DNA from: Lachnospiraceae bacterium NE2001 | GTDB lineage: Bacteria > Bacillota > Clostridia > Lachnospirales > Lachnospiraceae | Direction of reading: 5' to 3' | NCBI GenBank assembly: GCA_900110635.1 | Contig: FOEK01000003.1 | Coordinates: 1 to 64,000 of the forward strand | DNA: 64,000 nt | Shown: positions 27,158-34,534 of the stretch, piece after piece | Numbering within the stretch: the first letter of the stretch is position 1 | Layout: every line of letters starts with the position of its first letter | Program-made: the position numbers and the translations under genes | The notes under the pieces: model-generated | What the model was told of the DNA's origin: nothing | Database searches by the model: none | Seen by the model: only the letters and a program-made list of their open reading frames with translations

Positions 27158-29506
27158 ATGGATATTGAGAAGATACTTAGTGAAATGACACTGGAGGAGA
27201 AGGCTTATCTGCTGGTCGGTCATGATATGTGGACCACAGAAGCTATAGAAAGAGTAGGGATTCCCAGCATCTTTATGAGCGACGGCCCTCACGGACTTAG
27301 GAAACAGGATCTAAACAGAACAGATCAGGCGGATATCTATGATTCCATAGAAGCAGTGTGCTTCCCGACAGCCTGCGCCACAGCATCATCATTTGACAGG
27401 GATTTGATGCACAATATGGGTGTAACACTGGGAAAGGAGTGCCAGGCTGAGGATGTGTCTACTATTCTTGGACCGGCTATAAATATCAAGCGTTCGCCAC
27501 TTTGCGGAAGAAACTTCGAGTATGTTTCAGAGGATCCATATCTTACAGGCGAACTATCTGCGTCATATATAAAGGGAGTCCAGTCTCAAAATGTTGGTGT
27601 GTCTCTAAAGCATTTTGCTGCTAACTCTCAGGAAACTGAGAGAATGTATGCTGACAGCGTTATAGATGAGAGGACTCTGAGAGAGATATATCTGGCAGCC
27701 TTCGAGAAGGCTGTGGTTGAGGCCGAGCCTTGGACACTCATGGCTTCTTATAATAGAATAAATGGAACTTACGCTTCTGAGAACAAGTGGCTGCTTAGTG
27801 ATGTGCTTCGCGATGAGTGGGGCTTCGATGGCGTAGTTATGTCTGACTGGGGCGCTGTTTCAGATAGAGCAAAGGGCGTTGCTGCAGGGCTTGATCTTGA
27901 GATGCCGGGCAGTCGTCACGTAAACGATGAAGCTATTATTTCTGCGGTAAAGAATGGTGAGCTTGCAGAGGAAGACCTGGATAAGGCGGTTCGAAATATC
28001 CTGAAGTGGGTAGAGAAGTTTGTCGAGAATCGTCAGGAGGAAGTGTTTGACAGAGATGTTGACCACGAGAAGGCTGTACGTATTGAGGAAGAGTGTATCG
28101 TTCTTCTGGCAAATGATATCATAGTAGAAGGTGCTACCGAGGTGACTGATGACGGCGAGATAATCGGTGACAATCTCACAGAAAGGGCTGTGCTTCCGCT
28201 TAGCCCAGACGAAAAGGTGGCTATAATTGGTGGCTTTGCTGAGACTCCAAGATTCCAGGGAGGCGGCAGCAGTCATATTCATGCCCATAATGTTGTATCG
28301 GCTGTTTCTGTAATGAGTAACTATTCCGATAACATTTCATATAAGGAAGGTTTCCCTTATGATGCAGATGTAACTGATGAGGAGAAGTTTAATGAAGCAA
28401 TTGAAAGTGCAAAGGATGCTGATAAGATTGTTGTATTCGCAGGTCTTCCGGATGTTTTCGAGTCAGAGTTCTACGACAGAAAGCATATGAGACTGCCTGA
28501 CTGCCAGAATGAACTGATAGACAGACTCCTTGAACTTGGAAAACCAGTGGTTGTTGTGCTTCACAACGGTTCTCCAGTTGAAATGCCTTGGGCTGACTAT
28601 GTAGCAGGTATTGTTGAGGCTTACCTCGGCGGCGAGGGCGTTGGCGAGGCTGTAATGAACGTTCTATATGGTAAGGTTAATCCATCGGGCAAGCTGGCTG
28701 AATCATTTCCACTTAAGCTGGAAGATAATCCAAGCTACCTTAATTTCCCAGTTGCAAGACATAAGGTGAACTATGCAGAGGGAGTTTTTGTTGGATATAG
28801 ATACTATGATACAAAGAAGATGGATGTGCTGTTCCCATTCGGTCACGGTCTTTCATACACAGAGTTTGAGTATTCAAATCTGAGATTTGGTGATGGATTA
28901 TGGGATGAGGATTCTGAAATTGCGAAAGTTAATCTGGCGGAAGATCCAGATGATACAGTTGTTACTGTTCTTGTGGATGTTACAAATACTGGCTCTGTAA
29001 AAGGTAAGGAGATAGTACAGCTGTATGTAAGAGATGAAACAGGCGTGATCAACCGCCCAGTGCACGAGCTAAAGGGATTTGCAAAGATAGAGCTTGCTCC
29101 TGGAGAGACGGGTACAGTTTCATTTAAGCTTCCTAACAGAGCTTTCCAGTGGTACTGTGAGGAGATTCATGACTGGTACGCTGCAAATGGCGATTACGTA
29201 ATAGAGATTGGAAAGTCTTCACGTGATATAGTGTTTGAGACTGGCATTGAACTTTCAGGCAGCTATCAGCTTCCACCAAAGATCGACCAGGATGTACAGC
29301 TCGGTGAGCTTCTGGCTTACGACAAGACCAAGAAGTACACAATTGAACGTTTTGGAAAGGCTCAGACCCAGTTCGCTGGTTCAGAGGAAATGGATGAAAT
29401 GACAAAGGCAATGCTTGAGTACATGCCAATCAGAACCCTCCGTTCCTTCGGTGATCTGGATAATGCAAAAATCGAAGCAATCCTCGAGGAACTGCGTAAA
29501 CTATAA
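27158..29506 (+). CDS. Family GH3 beta-glucosidase, cytoplasmic
   Basis: Hydrolyses beta-linked glucosides or related oligosaccharides by a retaining mechanism. The 782-residue protein has no signal peptide. The (beta/alpha)8 domain contains KHFAANSQE and the nucleophile motif VVMSDWG with Asp230; the second alpha/beta domain follows (GGEGVGEAVMNVLYG), and the C-terminal third is a fibronectin type III-like domain (about 600-680, GSVKGKEIVQLYV). This order matches clostridial and rumen intracellular BglX-like enzymes. The protein is slightly longer than many at its C-terminus (EEMDEMTKAMLEYMP tail). ATG 27158 follows AAGGAGTAGTAAGGGG. Substrate specificity cannot be told from sequence. Confidence 0.93.
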   Translation: MDIEKILSEMTLEEKAYLLVGHDMWTTEAIERVGIPSIFMSDGPHGLRKQDLNRTDQADIYDSIEAVCFPTACATASSFDRDLMHNMGVTLGKECQAEDVSTILGPAINIKRSPLCGRNFEYVSEDPYLTGELSASYIKGVQSQNVGVSLKHFAANSQETERMYADSVIDERTLREIYLAAFEKAVVEAEPWTLMASYNRINGTYASENKWLLSDVLRDEWGFDGVVMSDWGAVSDRAKGVAAGLDLEMPGSRHVNDEAIISAVKNGELAEEDLDKAVRNILKWVEKFVENRQEEVFDRDVDHEKAVRIEEECIVLLANDIIVEGATEVTDDGEIIGDNLTERAVLPLSPDEKVAIIGGFAETPRFQGGGSSHIHAHNVVSAVSVMSNYSDNISYKEGFPYDADVTDEEKFNEAIESAKDADKIVVFAGLPDVFESEFYDRKHMRLPDCQNELIDRLLELGKPVVVVLHNGSPVEMPWADYVAGIVEAYLGGEGVGEAVMNVLYGKVNPSGKLAESFPLKLEDNPSYLNFPVARHKVNYAEGVFVGYRYYDTKKMDVLFPFGHGLSYTEFEYSNLRFGDGLWDEDSEIAKVNLAEDPDDTVVTVLVDVTNTGSVKGKEIVQLYVRDETGVINRPVHELKGFAKIELAPGETGTVSFKLPNRAFQWYCEEIHDWYAANGDYVIEIGKSSRDIVFETGIELSGSYQLPPKIDQDVQLGELLAYDKTKKYTIERFGKAQTQFAGSEEMDEMTKAMLEYMPIRTLRSFGDLDNAKIEAILEELRKL

Positions 29507-29520
29507 ATAATAAAATCAAT

Positions 29521-29550
29521 ACAGGGGACGGTTCTCAAAATACAGAGAAC
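29521..29550. repeat. REP-like palindrome, copy 4, also the bglX-like gene terminator
   Basis: GGGGACGGTTCTC (29524-29536) pairs with GAGAACCGTCCC (29545-29556 region) around a short A-rich loop, followed by TTGTTTTG. It lies 14 bases after the GH3 stop codon and can act as a rho-independent terminator. Confidence 0.75.
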
Positions 29551-29564
29551 CGTCCCTTGTTTTG

Positions 29565-29593
29565 TTGTAAAGTGGGGCAAAAGGTGGTACAAT
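29565..29593 (+). promoter_or_regulatory. Sigma-A promoter of azlCD
   Basis: TTGTAA at 29565-29570 and TACAAT at 29588-29593, 17 bases apart. Transcription should start near 29600, only about four bases before ATG 29604, so the azlC message would be nearly leaderless unless a later start (ATG 29616 or 29640) is used. Confidence 0.65.
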
Positions 29594-29603
29594 CGAGTTC
29601 GTT

Positions 29604-30332
29604 ATGAATAAGACTATGAAAAACTATAGGCGCGGACTTATGGCGGGCATACCCATTGCCCTCGGATATTTGTCGGTGTCTTTTACATTTGGAATAATTG
29701 CAGTTCAGTATGGACTTACGGTGTGGGAGGCTACGCTGATATCTATGACTACGGTCACATCGGCAGGGCAGTTTGCCGGAGTGAAGATAATGATGGTACC
29801 TGGTCTATGGCTGGATATGCTGATATCGCAGCTTACCATAAATGTCAGGTATTCTTTTATGTCCATCGCACTTTCACAGAAGCTGGACAAGAAGTTCAGC
29901 GGAATCTGGCGCTGGCTTCTGGCGTTTATGGTCACAGATGAGATATTCGCCGTAGGAATTACGGAGGAAAAACTCACAAGGTCCTTCTGGCTCGGTCTTT
30001 CGACACTTCCGTGGATCGGCTGGTCACTGGGGACTTTTCTTGGAGCATTTCTGGGAAATGTCCTTCCAGCCAGTGTTATGAGTGCTCTGGGACTTGCTCT
30101 CTATGGAATGTTTGTAGCTATTGTTGTGCCGGAGATGAAGAAGGAAAAGGCAGTGATCATTGCGGTGATCATTGCGGCACTTCTCAGTACGGCGTTCACC
30201 TACGTTCCGATTCTTAATAAAGTATCTGTAGGAATATCAATCAGCATCTGTGCTATTGCAAGTGCTGTGATCGTTGCCATTCTTTTCCCTGTGGATGACG
30301 ATGATCCTGATTCTGAAGGAGGTGCCCTATGA
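29604..30332 (+). CDS. azlC: AzlC family branched-chain amino acid exporter, large subunit
   Basis: The large membrane subunit of an AzlCD-type exporter, known for branched-chain amino acids or their analogues in Bacillus. The protein has 242 residues and about seven hydrophobic segments; the N-terminal GLMAGIPIALGYLSVSFTFGI and TSAGQFAGVKIM segments are typical. The stop codon overlaps the azlD start by four bases (ATGA), so the subunits are translationally coupled. ATG 29604 sits almost at the predicted transcription start; ATG 29616 and 29640 are alternatives. The transported substrate is inferred from the family. Confidence 0.9.
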   Translation: MNKTMKNYRRGLMAGIPIALGYLSVSFTFGIIAVQYGLTVWEATLISMTTVTSAGQFAGVKIMMVPGLWLDMLISQLTINVRYSFMSIALSQKLDKKFSGIWRWLLAFMVTDEIFAVGITEEKLTRSFWLGLSTLPWIGWSLGTFLGAFLGNVLPASVMSALGLALYGMFVAIVVPEMKKEKAVIIAVIIAALLSTAFTYVPILNKVSVGISISICAIASAVIVAILFPVDDDDPDSEGGAL

Positions 30333-30646
30333 GTCTTAGTACCTTCTTTATATACCTGGCCATAATTGTTATCTCCACATATTTGATTCGTGCTATTCCA
30401 TTTGTTCTGGTTAAGAATCAGATACAGAACCGGTTTGTTCGGTCGTTCCTTCATTATATACCGTATGCTGTGCTGACGGCCATGACCATACCGGCTATAT
30501 TTACAGCGACAGATAGTATTATATCTGCTGTGGCTGGCTTTGTGGTAGCAGTGATCCTGGCACTTAAAGGGAAGAGCCTTACTGTGGTTGCACTTCTTTC
30601 CTGTGTGACTGTTTATCTTGTTGAACTCGCTATTCGGCTGATATAG
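30329..30646 (+). CDS. azlD: AzlD family exporter small subunit
   Basis: A 105-residue protein with four hydrophobic segments, the expected size of AzlD. Characteristic residues are TYLIRAIPFVL near the N-terminus and FLHYIPYAVLTAMTIPAIF in the centre. It overlaps azlC by four bases with the ribosome binding site GGAGG inside the azlC end. It partners AzlC in the membrane. Confidence 0.92.
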   Translation: MSLSTFFIYLAIIVISTYLIRAIPFVLVKNQIQNRFVRSFLHYIPYAVLTAMTIPAIFTATDSIISAVAGFVVAVILALKGKSLTVVALLSCVTVYLVELAIRLI

Positions 30647-30722
30647 ATATACTTGATCTTGTAGGTATATCTGCTTGAAATGAGAATACTTTTTTGAAAT
30701 GAAATAAACTATAGAGGTTAAA

Positions 30723-31559
30723 ATGAATAAGCTACTTGTGCTGCTCTTCCTGTTCTCGGCAGGAAGCGTGACTGGATGGGTTATCGAGCTGTTCTTTAGA
30801 AGATTCCTGGATCCTGTCGAAAGTAAAAAGAAAAAATGGGTCAATCCCGGATTTTTTGTTGGGCCATATCTTCCCATATATGGATCGGGTCTTATAGTAC
30901 TCTATCTGTTGGGGCATATTCGCATTCCGTCAATAGGTGCCACACATCCGATTCTCGAGAAACTATTGATATTTGTGATAATGGCAGCTTGCATGACGCT
31001 GCTGGAGTTCATCACTGGTATGATATTTATCAACCACCTTCATCTCCAGCTTTGGGACTATTCGTCCTATTGGGGAAATATAAAGGGTGTTATATGTCCT
31101 TTGTTTTCCTGCTTCTGGTATGCGCTCGCAGCTTTTTATTACCTGGTGCTTCATCCTCAGGTTGTTGATGCACTGGACTGGCTGTCCCGGAACCTGGCCT
31201 TCTCGTTCTTTATTGGATTTTTCTATGGAATCTTCCTGCTGGATATCATTTACTCTTTCCAGCTGATGATCAGGATAAAGGCACTGGCTGACGAGTATCA
31301 AATAGTAGTAAAATATAATGCCTACAAAAGTAAGCTTGTGGATATCAGGGAGGAAGCAAAGGAACGCAGTTACTTCTTCTTCTCGTCCAGACTTTCATCT
31401 ATATCGGCGAAGGAAGTATTTGAGAGATATCGAGAGAACTTCTCGGTTAAGCGTATGGTGATGGCTCCAATCCAGAAGATAGCAGACACAAAGCCGATTC
31501 AGAAGATAGCGGATACAAGGCCAGTACAAAAACTGGCTGACAAAGTAAAACGTGAATAG
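30723..31559 (+). CDS. CmpB-like multi-spanning membrane protein (putative ABC transporter permease family)
   Basis: A 278-residue protein with about five hydrophobic segments in residues 1-195, then a basic soluble tail. It resembles the family annotated as putative ABC-transporter type IV (CmpB), with GSVTGWVIELFFRRF near the N-terminus, the NPGFFVGPYLPIYGSG motif and LWDYSSYWGNIKGVICPLFS. No ATPase gene adjoins it, so the transporter label is doubtful. The C-terminus contains two near-copies of PIQKIADTKP plus PVQKLAD, a small tandem repeat that may form a coiled or helical tail. It ends at a palindromic terminator. Confidence 0.75.
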   Translation: MNKLLVLLFLFSAGSVTGWVIELFFRRFLDPVESKKKKWVNPGFFVGPYLPIYGSGLIVLYLLGHIRIPSIGATHPILEKLLIFVIMAACMTLLEFITGMIFINHLHLQLWDYSSYWGNIKGVICPLFSCFWYALAAFYYLVLHPQVVDALDWLSRNLAFSFFIGFFYGIFLLDIIYSFQLMIRIKALADEYQIVVKYNAYKSKLVDIREEAKERSYFFFSSRLSSISAKEVFERYRENFSVKRMVMAPIQKIADTKPIQKIADTRPVQKLADKVKRE

Positions 31560-31569
31560 AATATCAATT

Positions 31570-31600
31570 GGGACGGTTTAGAAAACCGTCCCATCTTTTA
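31570..31600 (+). terminator. REP-like palindrome, copy 5, with T tract (terminator)
   Basis: GGGACGGTTT (31570-31579) pairs with AACCGTCCC (31584-31592) around AGAA, followed by ATCTTTTATT. It combines the repeat-family core with a terminator role after the CmpB-like gene. Confidence 0.8.
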
Positions 31601-31612
31601 TTCTAATTTTGA

Positions 31613-31626
31613 TTAGTCTAGACTAA
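31613..31626. promoter_or_regulatory. Perfect 14-bp palindrome upstream of rubrerythrin, candidate operator
   Basis: TTAGTCTAGACTAA is a perfect inverted repeat. The -10 TATACT is at 31643-31648; the -35 region (TAGACT, 31619-31624, spacer 18) falls inside the palindrome. A protein bound here would block RNA polymerase. The sequence is not the PerR or Fur consensus, and the regulator is unknown. Confidence 0.55.
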
Positions 31627-31700
31627 ACAAGTGGCGTTACGTTATACTACGAGTATGCGGGGCTAAGGTCCCAGAGATTTATTTATGGGAGGTTATAAAG

Positions 31701-32366
31701 ATGGCTAAGTACAGATGTAAGTTATGTGGTGAGGTATTTGAAGTAGCAGATGGTGAGACTCCTGTATGTCCAGTTTGTGGAGTTGATGGAGATAATCTGG
31801 AGCTGATCGAGGATGCTCCTGCAGCTGGTGGTAGCAAGTATGCTGGAACTCAGACAGAGAAGAACCTGCAGACAGCATTTGCAGGTGAGTCACAGGCAAG
31901 AAATAAATATACATATTTTGCTTCAGTAGCTAAGAAGGAAGGCTATGAGCAGATAGCAGCTTTGTTCCTTAAGACAGCTGATAATGAGAAAGAGCACGCT
32001 AAAATGTGGTTCAAGGAGCTGGGTGAGCTGGGAGATACAGCTGCTAACCTTGCTGCAGCCGCTGATGGCGAGAATTATGAGTGGACAGATATGTATGATG
32101 GCTTCGCAAAGACAGCTGATGCTGAGGGATTCCCAGAGCTTGCTGAGAAGTTCCGTCTGGTAGCTGCTATCGAGAAGCATCACGAGGAGAGATATAGAGC
32201 ACTTCTTAACAACGTTGAGACCAAGGCTGTATTTGAGAAGAGCGAGGTTAAGGTTTGGGAGTGCCGTAACTGTGGACATATAGTAGTAGGAACCAAGGCT
32301 CCTGAGGTATGTCCTGCTTGTGCACATCCACAGAGCTTCTTCGAGGTTAATGCTGAGAATTATTAA
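31701..32366 (+). CDS. rbr: Rubrerythrin with rubredoxin-like domains at both ends
   Basis: A non-haem diiron peroxidase that protects anaerobes against hydrogen peroxide. The 221 residues are longer than the usual 190 or so. Residues 1-36 form a rubredoxin-like domain ([12 protein letters not shown] ... [11 protein letters not shown]), the centre is the four-helix diiron domain ([28 protein letters not shown]), and the C-terminus is a second rubredoxin-like site ([11 protein letters not shown] ... CPACAHP). Having both suggests an extra electron-transfer centre. The ribosome binding site TGGGAGG precedes ATG 31701; promoter and palindromic operator candidate lie upstream. Confidence 0.95.
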   Translation: MAKYRCKLCGEVFEVADGETPVCPVCGVDGDNLELIEDAPAAGGSKYAGTQTEKNLQTAFAGESQARNKYTYFASVAKKEGYEQIAALFLKTADNEKEHAKMWFKELGELGDTAANLAAAADGENYEWTDMYDGFAKTADAEGFPELAEKFRLVAAIEKHHEERYRALLNNVETKAVFEKSEVKVWECRNCGHIVVGTKAPEVCPACAHPQSFFEVNAENY

Positions 32367-32451
32367 ATTGTATTAAAGAGTGATCTCTTGAAATGGCTAA
32401 AATAAAGGCTTTTCAGAAGAACACAAAAACTTCAAAAAAATCTAAAAAAAT

Positions 32452-32483
32452 GGGCGGATGTTCCTTGACATCCGCCCTTTTTT
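32452..32483 (+). terminator. Rubrerythrin terminator
   Basis: GGGCGGATGT (32452-32461) pairs perfectly with ACATCCGCCC (32468-32477), followed by six T residues. Confidence 0.92.
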
Positions 32484-32615
32484 GTCGCATATTATATATC
32501 ACAGCGCCTATGGTATGGAAGGTGGCTGCTCCAATTTAATAAATTAGCAAACAATAATTTTTTTTAAAACATATAGAAAAAAAGAGGATTTTTAAAAGTA
32601 TTGTTTACTAATGTA

Positions 32616-32668
32616 ACTAGCGGTATCTCTAGACCGTTACTAGTGGCGATGGAATCTCTAGACCATCG
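32616..32668. repeat. Twin hairpins sharing the loop ATCTCTAGA
   Basis: Hairpin 1: CGGT (32621-32624) with ACCG (32633-32636), extended by ACTAG (32616-32620) and ACTAGT (32639-32644). Hairpin 2: CGATGG (32647-32652) with CCATCG (32663-32668). Stems differ but the loops are nearly identical and contain the palindrome TCTAGA, so covariation-like conservation of the loop is suggested. They lie upstream of the predicted promoter, so they may act as DNA sites. Confidence 0.6.
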
Positions 32669-32723
32669 TGCACATTGTAATCATAGCTGTGAGTGAATAT
32701 GAGGATATTAAACCACAGGTTGA

Positions 32724-32780
32724 TTGCACAGAAAGTCTTAATTGCTATAATGGTAGTATACACTTTTACGTATAGCAATT
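32724..32780 (+). promoter_or_regulatory. Promoter with overlapping inverted repeat upstream of the XRE gene
   Basis: TTGCAC (32724-32729) and TATAAT (32746-32751) are 16 bases apart. AATTGCTATA (32740-32749) and TATAGCAATT (32771-32780) form a perfect 10-bp inverted repeat that brackets the -10 and the predicted start near 32758. A dimeric regulator, possibly the downstream XRE protein, could bind here. Confidence 0.55.
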
Positions 32781-33029
32781 CTTAAGCCAGGTGGAATATA
32801 GGAGGACGTTCCCCGGTTTCTTAAATCTATTATGCAACTCGTTGACCTGATGTGAGTACTTGATTTTGTACCGACCAATTGTGCTAATTACTCCACTTTA
32901 AAACTGAATATGGTTTGAAGGAACTTTTGATTGATAAGGGGCTTTCTTTAGCTCACCCTAAAACCCTGGTAAGGGATAGGGTTTCTTATAGTCTCTTATC
33001 TAAACTAATTGAGAAAGGATGACACGCCT

Positions 33030-33272
33030 ATGAAGACGCTCGATTATTCAGAGTTCCCAGTCAATCTGGGCAGACTTATTACTGAGAATGGATGCTCGGT
33101 TAAGGACATCGCCGATAAGCTGTTGGTTTCCCCACAGGCCGTTTACAAGTGGATGAACGGAGAGTCTATCCCACAGCTTGACAAGATTGTTAATCTTTCC
33201 GATATCCTTAATGTCTCTATCCTGGATATCATTCCAGTGACAGAGCTTGACAAGTGGGACAGAAGCCTGTAG
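33030..33272 (+). CDS. Small XRE-family helix-turn-helix protein
   Basis: An 80-residue DNA-binding protein consisting almost only of an XRE/Cro-type helix-turn-helix (VKDIADKLLVSPQAVYKWMNGESIPQLDKIVNLSDIL, quoted in part: recognition region SPQAVYKWMNG). ATG 33030 follows AAAGGATGA; an in-frame TTG at 33009 is less likely. It stands about 165 bases before the sigma factor gene on the same strand, and a GC-rich hairpin (CCCCCTG/CAGGGGG, about 33291-33317) lies between. It may regulate itself or the sigma factor; that is inferred from position only. Confidence 0.85.
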   Translation: MKTLDYSEFPVNLGRLITENGCSVKDIADKLLVSPQAVYKWMNGESIPQLDKIVNLSDILNVSILDIIPVTELDKWDRSL

Positions 33273-33437
33273 GCTTCTGACTCCCATCCCCCTGGGGGGT
33301 TACATTTATCAGGGGGCTACAACTTAATATCGTGAAAACTTAATATTGATTCATTATCTAACTAGTATATAGAAGAGACTAGAGATATGAATACAAACCG
33401 TTACCTGTAGTATTTGTTAGATTATGGAGGACATATT

Positions 33438-34328
33438 ATGAATAATACGACCTTTGACAAGAATACTAAGAATAACTCAAATGATCTCGGTAAGGACTAC
33501 AATGGGGTTAAGGAGTACCTTGCTGATATCGCAAATCTCGACATCCCTCTTAATTCAGAGGGGTCAGATAATGTTGACAGAAATGATCCACAGTATCTTG
33601 TGGAGCACAATATGAAGCTAGTTGTTTCCATTGCTAAGAAGTATTCCAATAATAGTGTGAATATGCCGCTCGAGGACATCATTCAGGAGGGTAATATCGG
33701 CCTCTGTAACGCGGCTCAGAAGTACAACCCAAGTAAGGGCTACGCATTTTCAACATACGCAGTTCCCTGGATCAAGCAGGGCATCTTCAGATCCTTCACT
33801 CAGAAGGGTAGACCTATCAGGGTTCCAGACCATATGTTTGAGAAAATGAATAAGGTAAAGAAGGTCAGAGATGCATACTTCCAGAAGTATGGAGAGTATG
33901 CAGACGATGAGTACGTAGCTGAGAAGCTTGGCCTGTCAGTAGAGAGCGTTGAGGAGTGTGACAGATACACCTACTCAATCGAGTCCACCGATCGTGAGAT
34001 CGATGATGATAATGAGACAACCTTCGGCGAGATGCTGGAGGACTTCAAGGTTCAGAAGCCAGAGGATGCCTACGATGACGTAGAGATTGCTGACCAGCTG
34101 GCTGAAGCACTCAGCGAGCTCACACCTCAGGAGCGCGACGTCCTCGAGAAGCGTCTGGGCTTCGGAGAAGGCAAGGAGTATACTCTTGAGGAGCTGGGAA
34201 ATGAGTATCAGGTTACCAGAGAACGTATCCGCCAGATTCAGGCTCAGGCTATTGCAAAGCTGAGAAAGAAGCCATACATCAGGGATCTGGTTTATGCTCA
34301 TTTCGGCAGTCTGGGGGAATGCATATAG
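33438..34328 (+). CDS. RpoD-family alternative sigma factor
   Basis: A 296-residue sigma-70 protein. ATG 33438 has GGAGG seven bases upstream. Region 1.2/2.1 begins near residue 25; region 2 is intact (NMKLVVSIAKKY, EDIIQEGNIGL, KGYAFSTYAVPWIKQGI with -10 recognition), followed by region 3 (RPIRVPDHM ... KLGLSVESVEE) and region 4 (TPQERDVLEKRLGF, TLEELGNEYQVTRERIRQI). It lacks the long N-terminal region 1.1 of the housekeeping factor, so it is a group 2 or 3 factor. The regions 2.4 and 4.2 look close to those of sigma-A, suggesting overlapping promoters. No anti-sigma gene adjoins it. Confidence 0.9.
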   Translation: MNNTTFDKNTKNNSNDLGKDYNGVKEYLADIANLDIPLNSEGSDNVDRNDPQYLVEHNMKLVVSIAKKYSNNSVNMPLEDIIQEGNIGLCNAAQKYNPSKGYAFSTYAVPWIKQGIFRSFTQKGRPIRVPDHMFEKMNKVKKVRDAYFQKYGEYADDEYVAEKLGLSVESVEECDRYTYSIESTDREIDDDNETTFGEMLEDFKVQKPEDAYDDVEIADQLAEALSELTPQERDVLEKRLGFGEGKEYTLEELGNEYQVTRERIRQIQAQAIAKLRKKPYIRDLVYAHFGSLGECI

Positions 34329-34403
34329 CATTTCCTCACTTATACATAATTCTGTATTAGACTACCAAGTATATTGCTGTTCATATAACAAATAATTACC
34401 AAA

Positions 34404-34437
34404 GGAAAGAGATAGCCGACCTATCTCTTTCCTTTTT
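34404..34437 (+). terminator. Terminator of the sigma factor gene
   Basis: GGAAAGAGATAG (34404-34415) pairs perfectly with CTATCTCTTTCC (34421-34432), loop CCGAC, then TTTTT. Confidence 0.92.
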
Positions 34438-34534
34438 ATTATGCCTGATATGTGATACAATGAACCGGTAGTGTTCAGTACTACTGTTTGAAATTGGCAA
34501 GTAGAATATTCAACTATTCGGAGGAACGAAAATC

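Larger units (their letters stand above)
32484..33029 (+). other. Long non-coding leader region of the XRE-sigma factor genes
   Basis: About 545 bases without a credible gene. It holds twin hairpins at 32616-32668 with the same loop, ATCTCTAGA; a promoter (32724-32751) flanked by a 10-bp inverted repeat (AATTGCTATA 32740-32749, TATAGCAATT 32771-32780); and a late hairpin AAACCCT/AGGGTTT near 32961-32984. The predicted mRNA leader of the XRE gene is therefore about 270 bases. I could not match it to a known riboswitch class. Confidence 0.6.

Noticed and set aside
18566-33338. Identical 14-mer AACTTAATATCGTG in the 6S RNA and at about 33325
   Set aside because: A match of this length is expected by chance several times in a 64-kb window and the flanks do not match.
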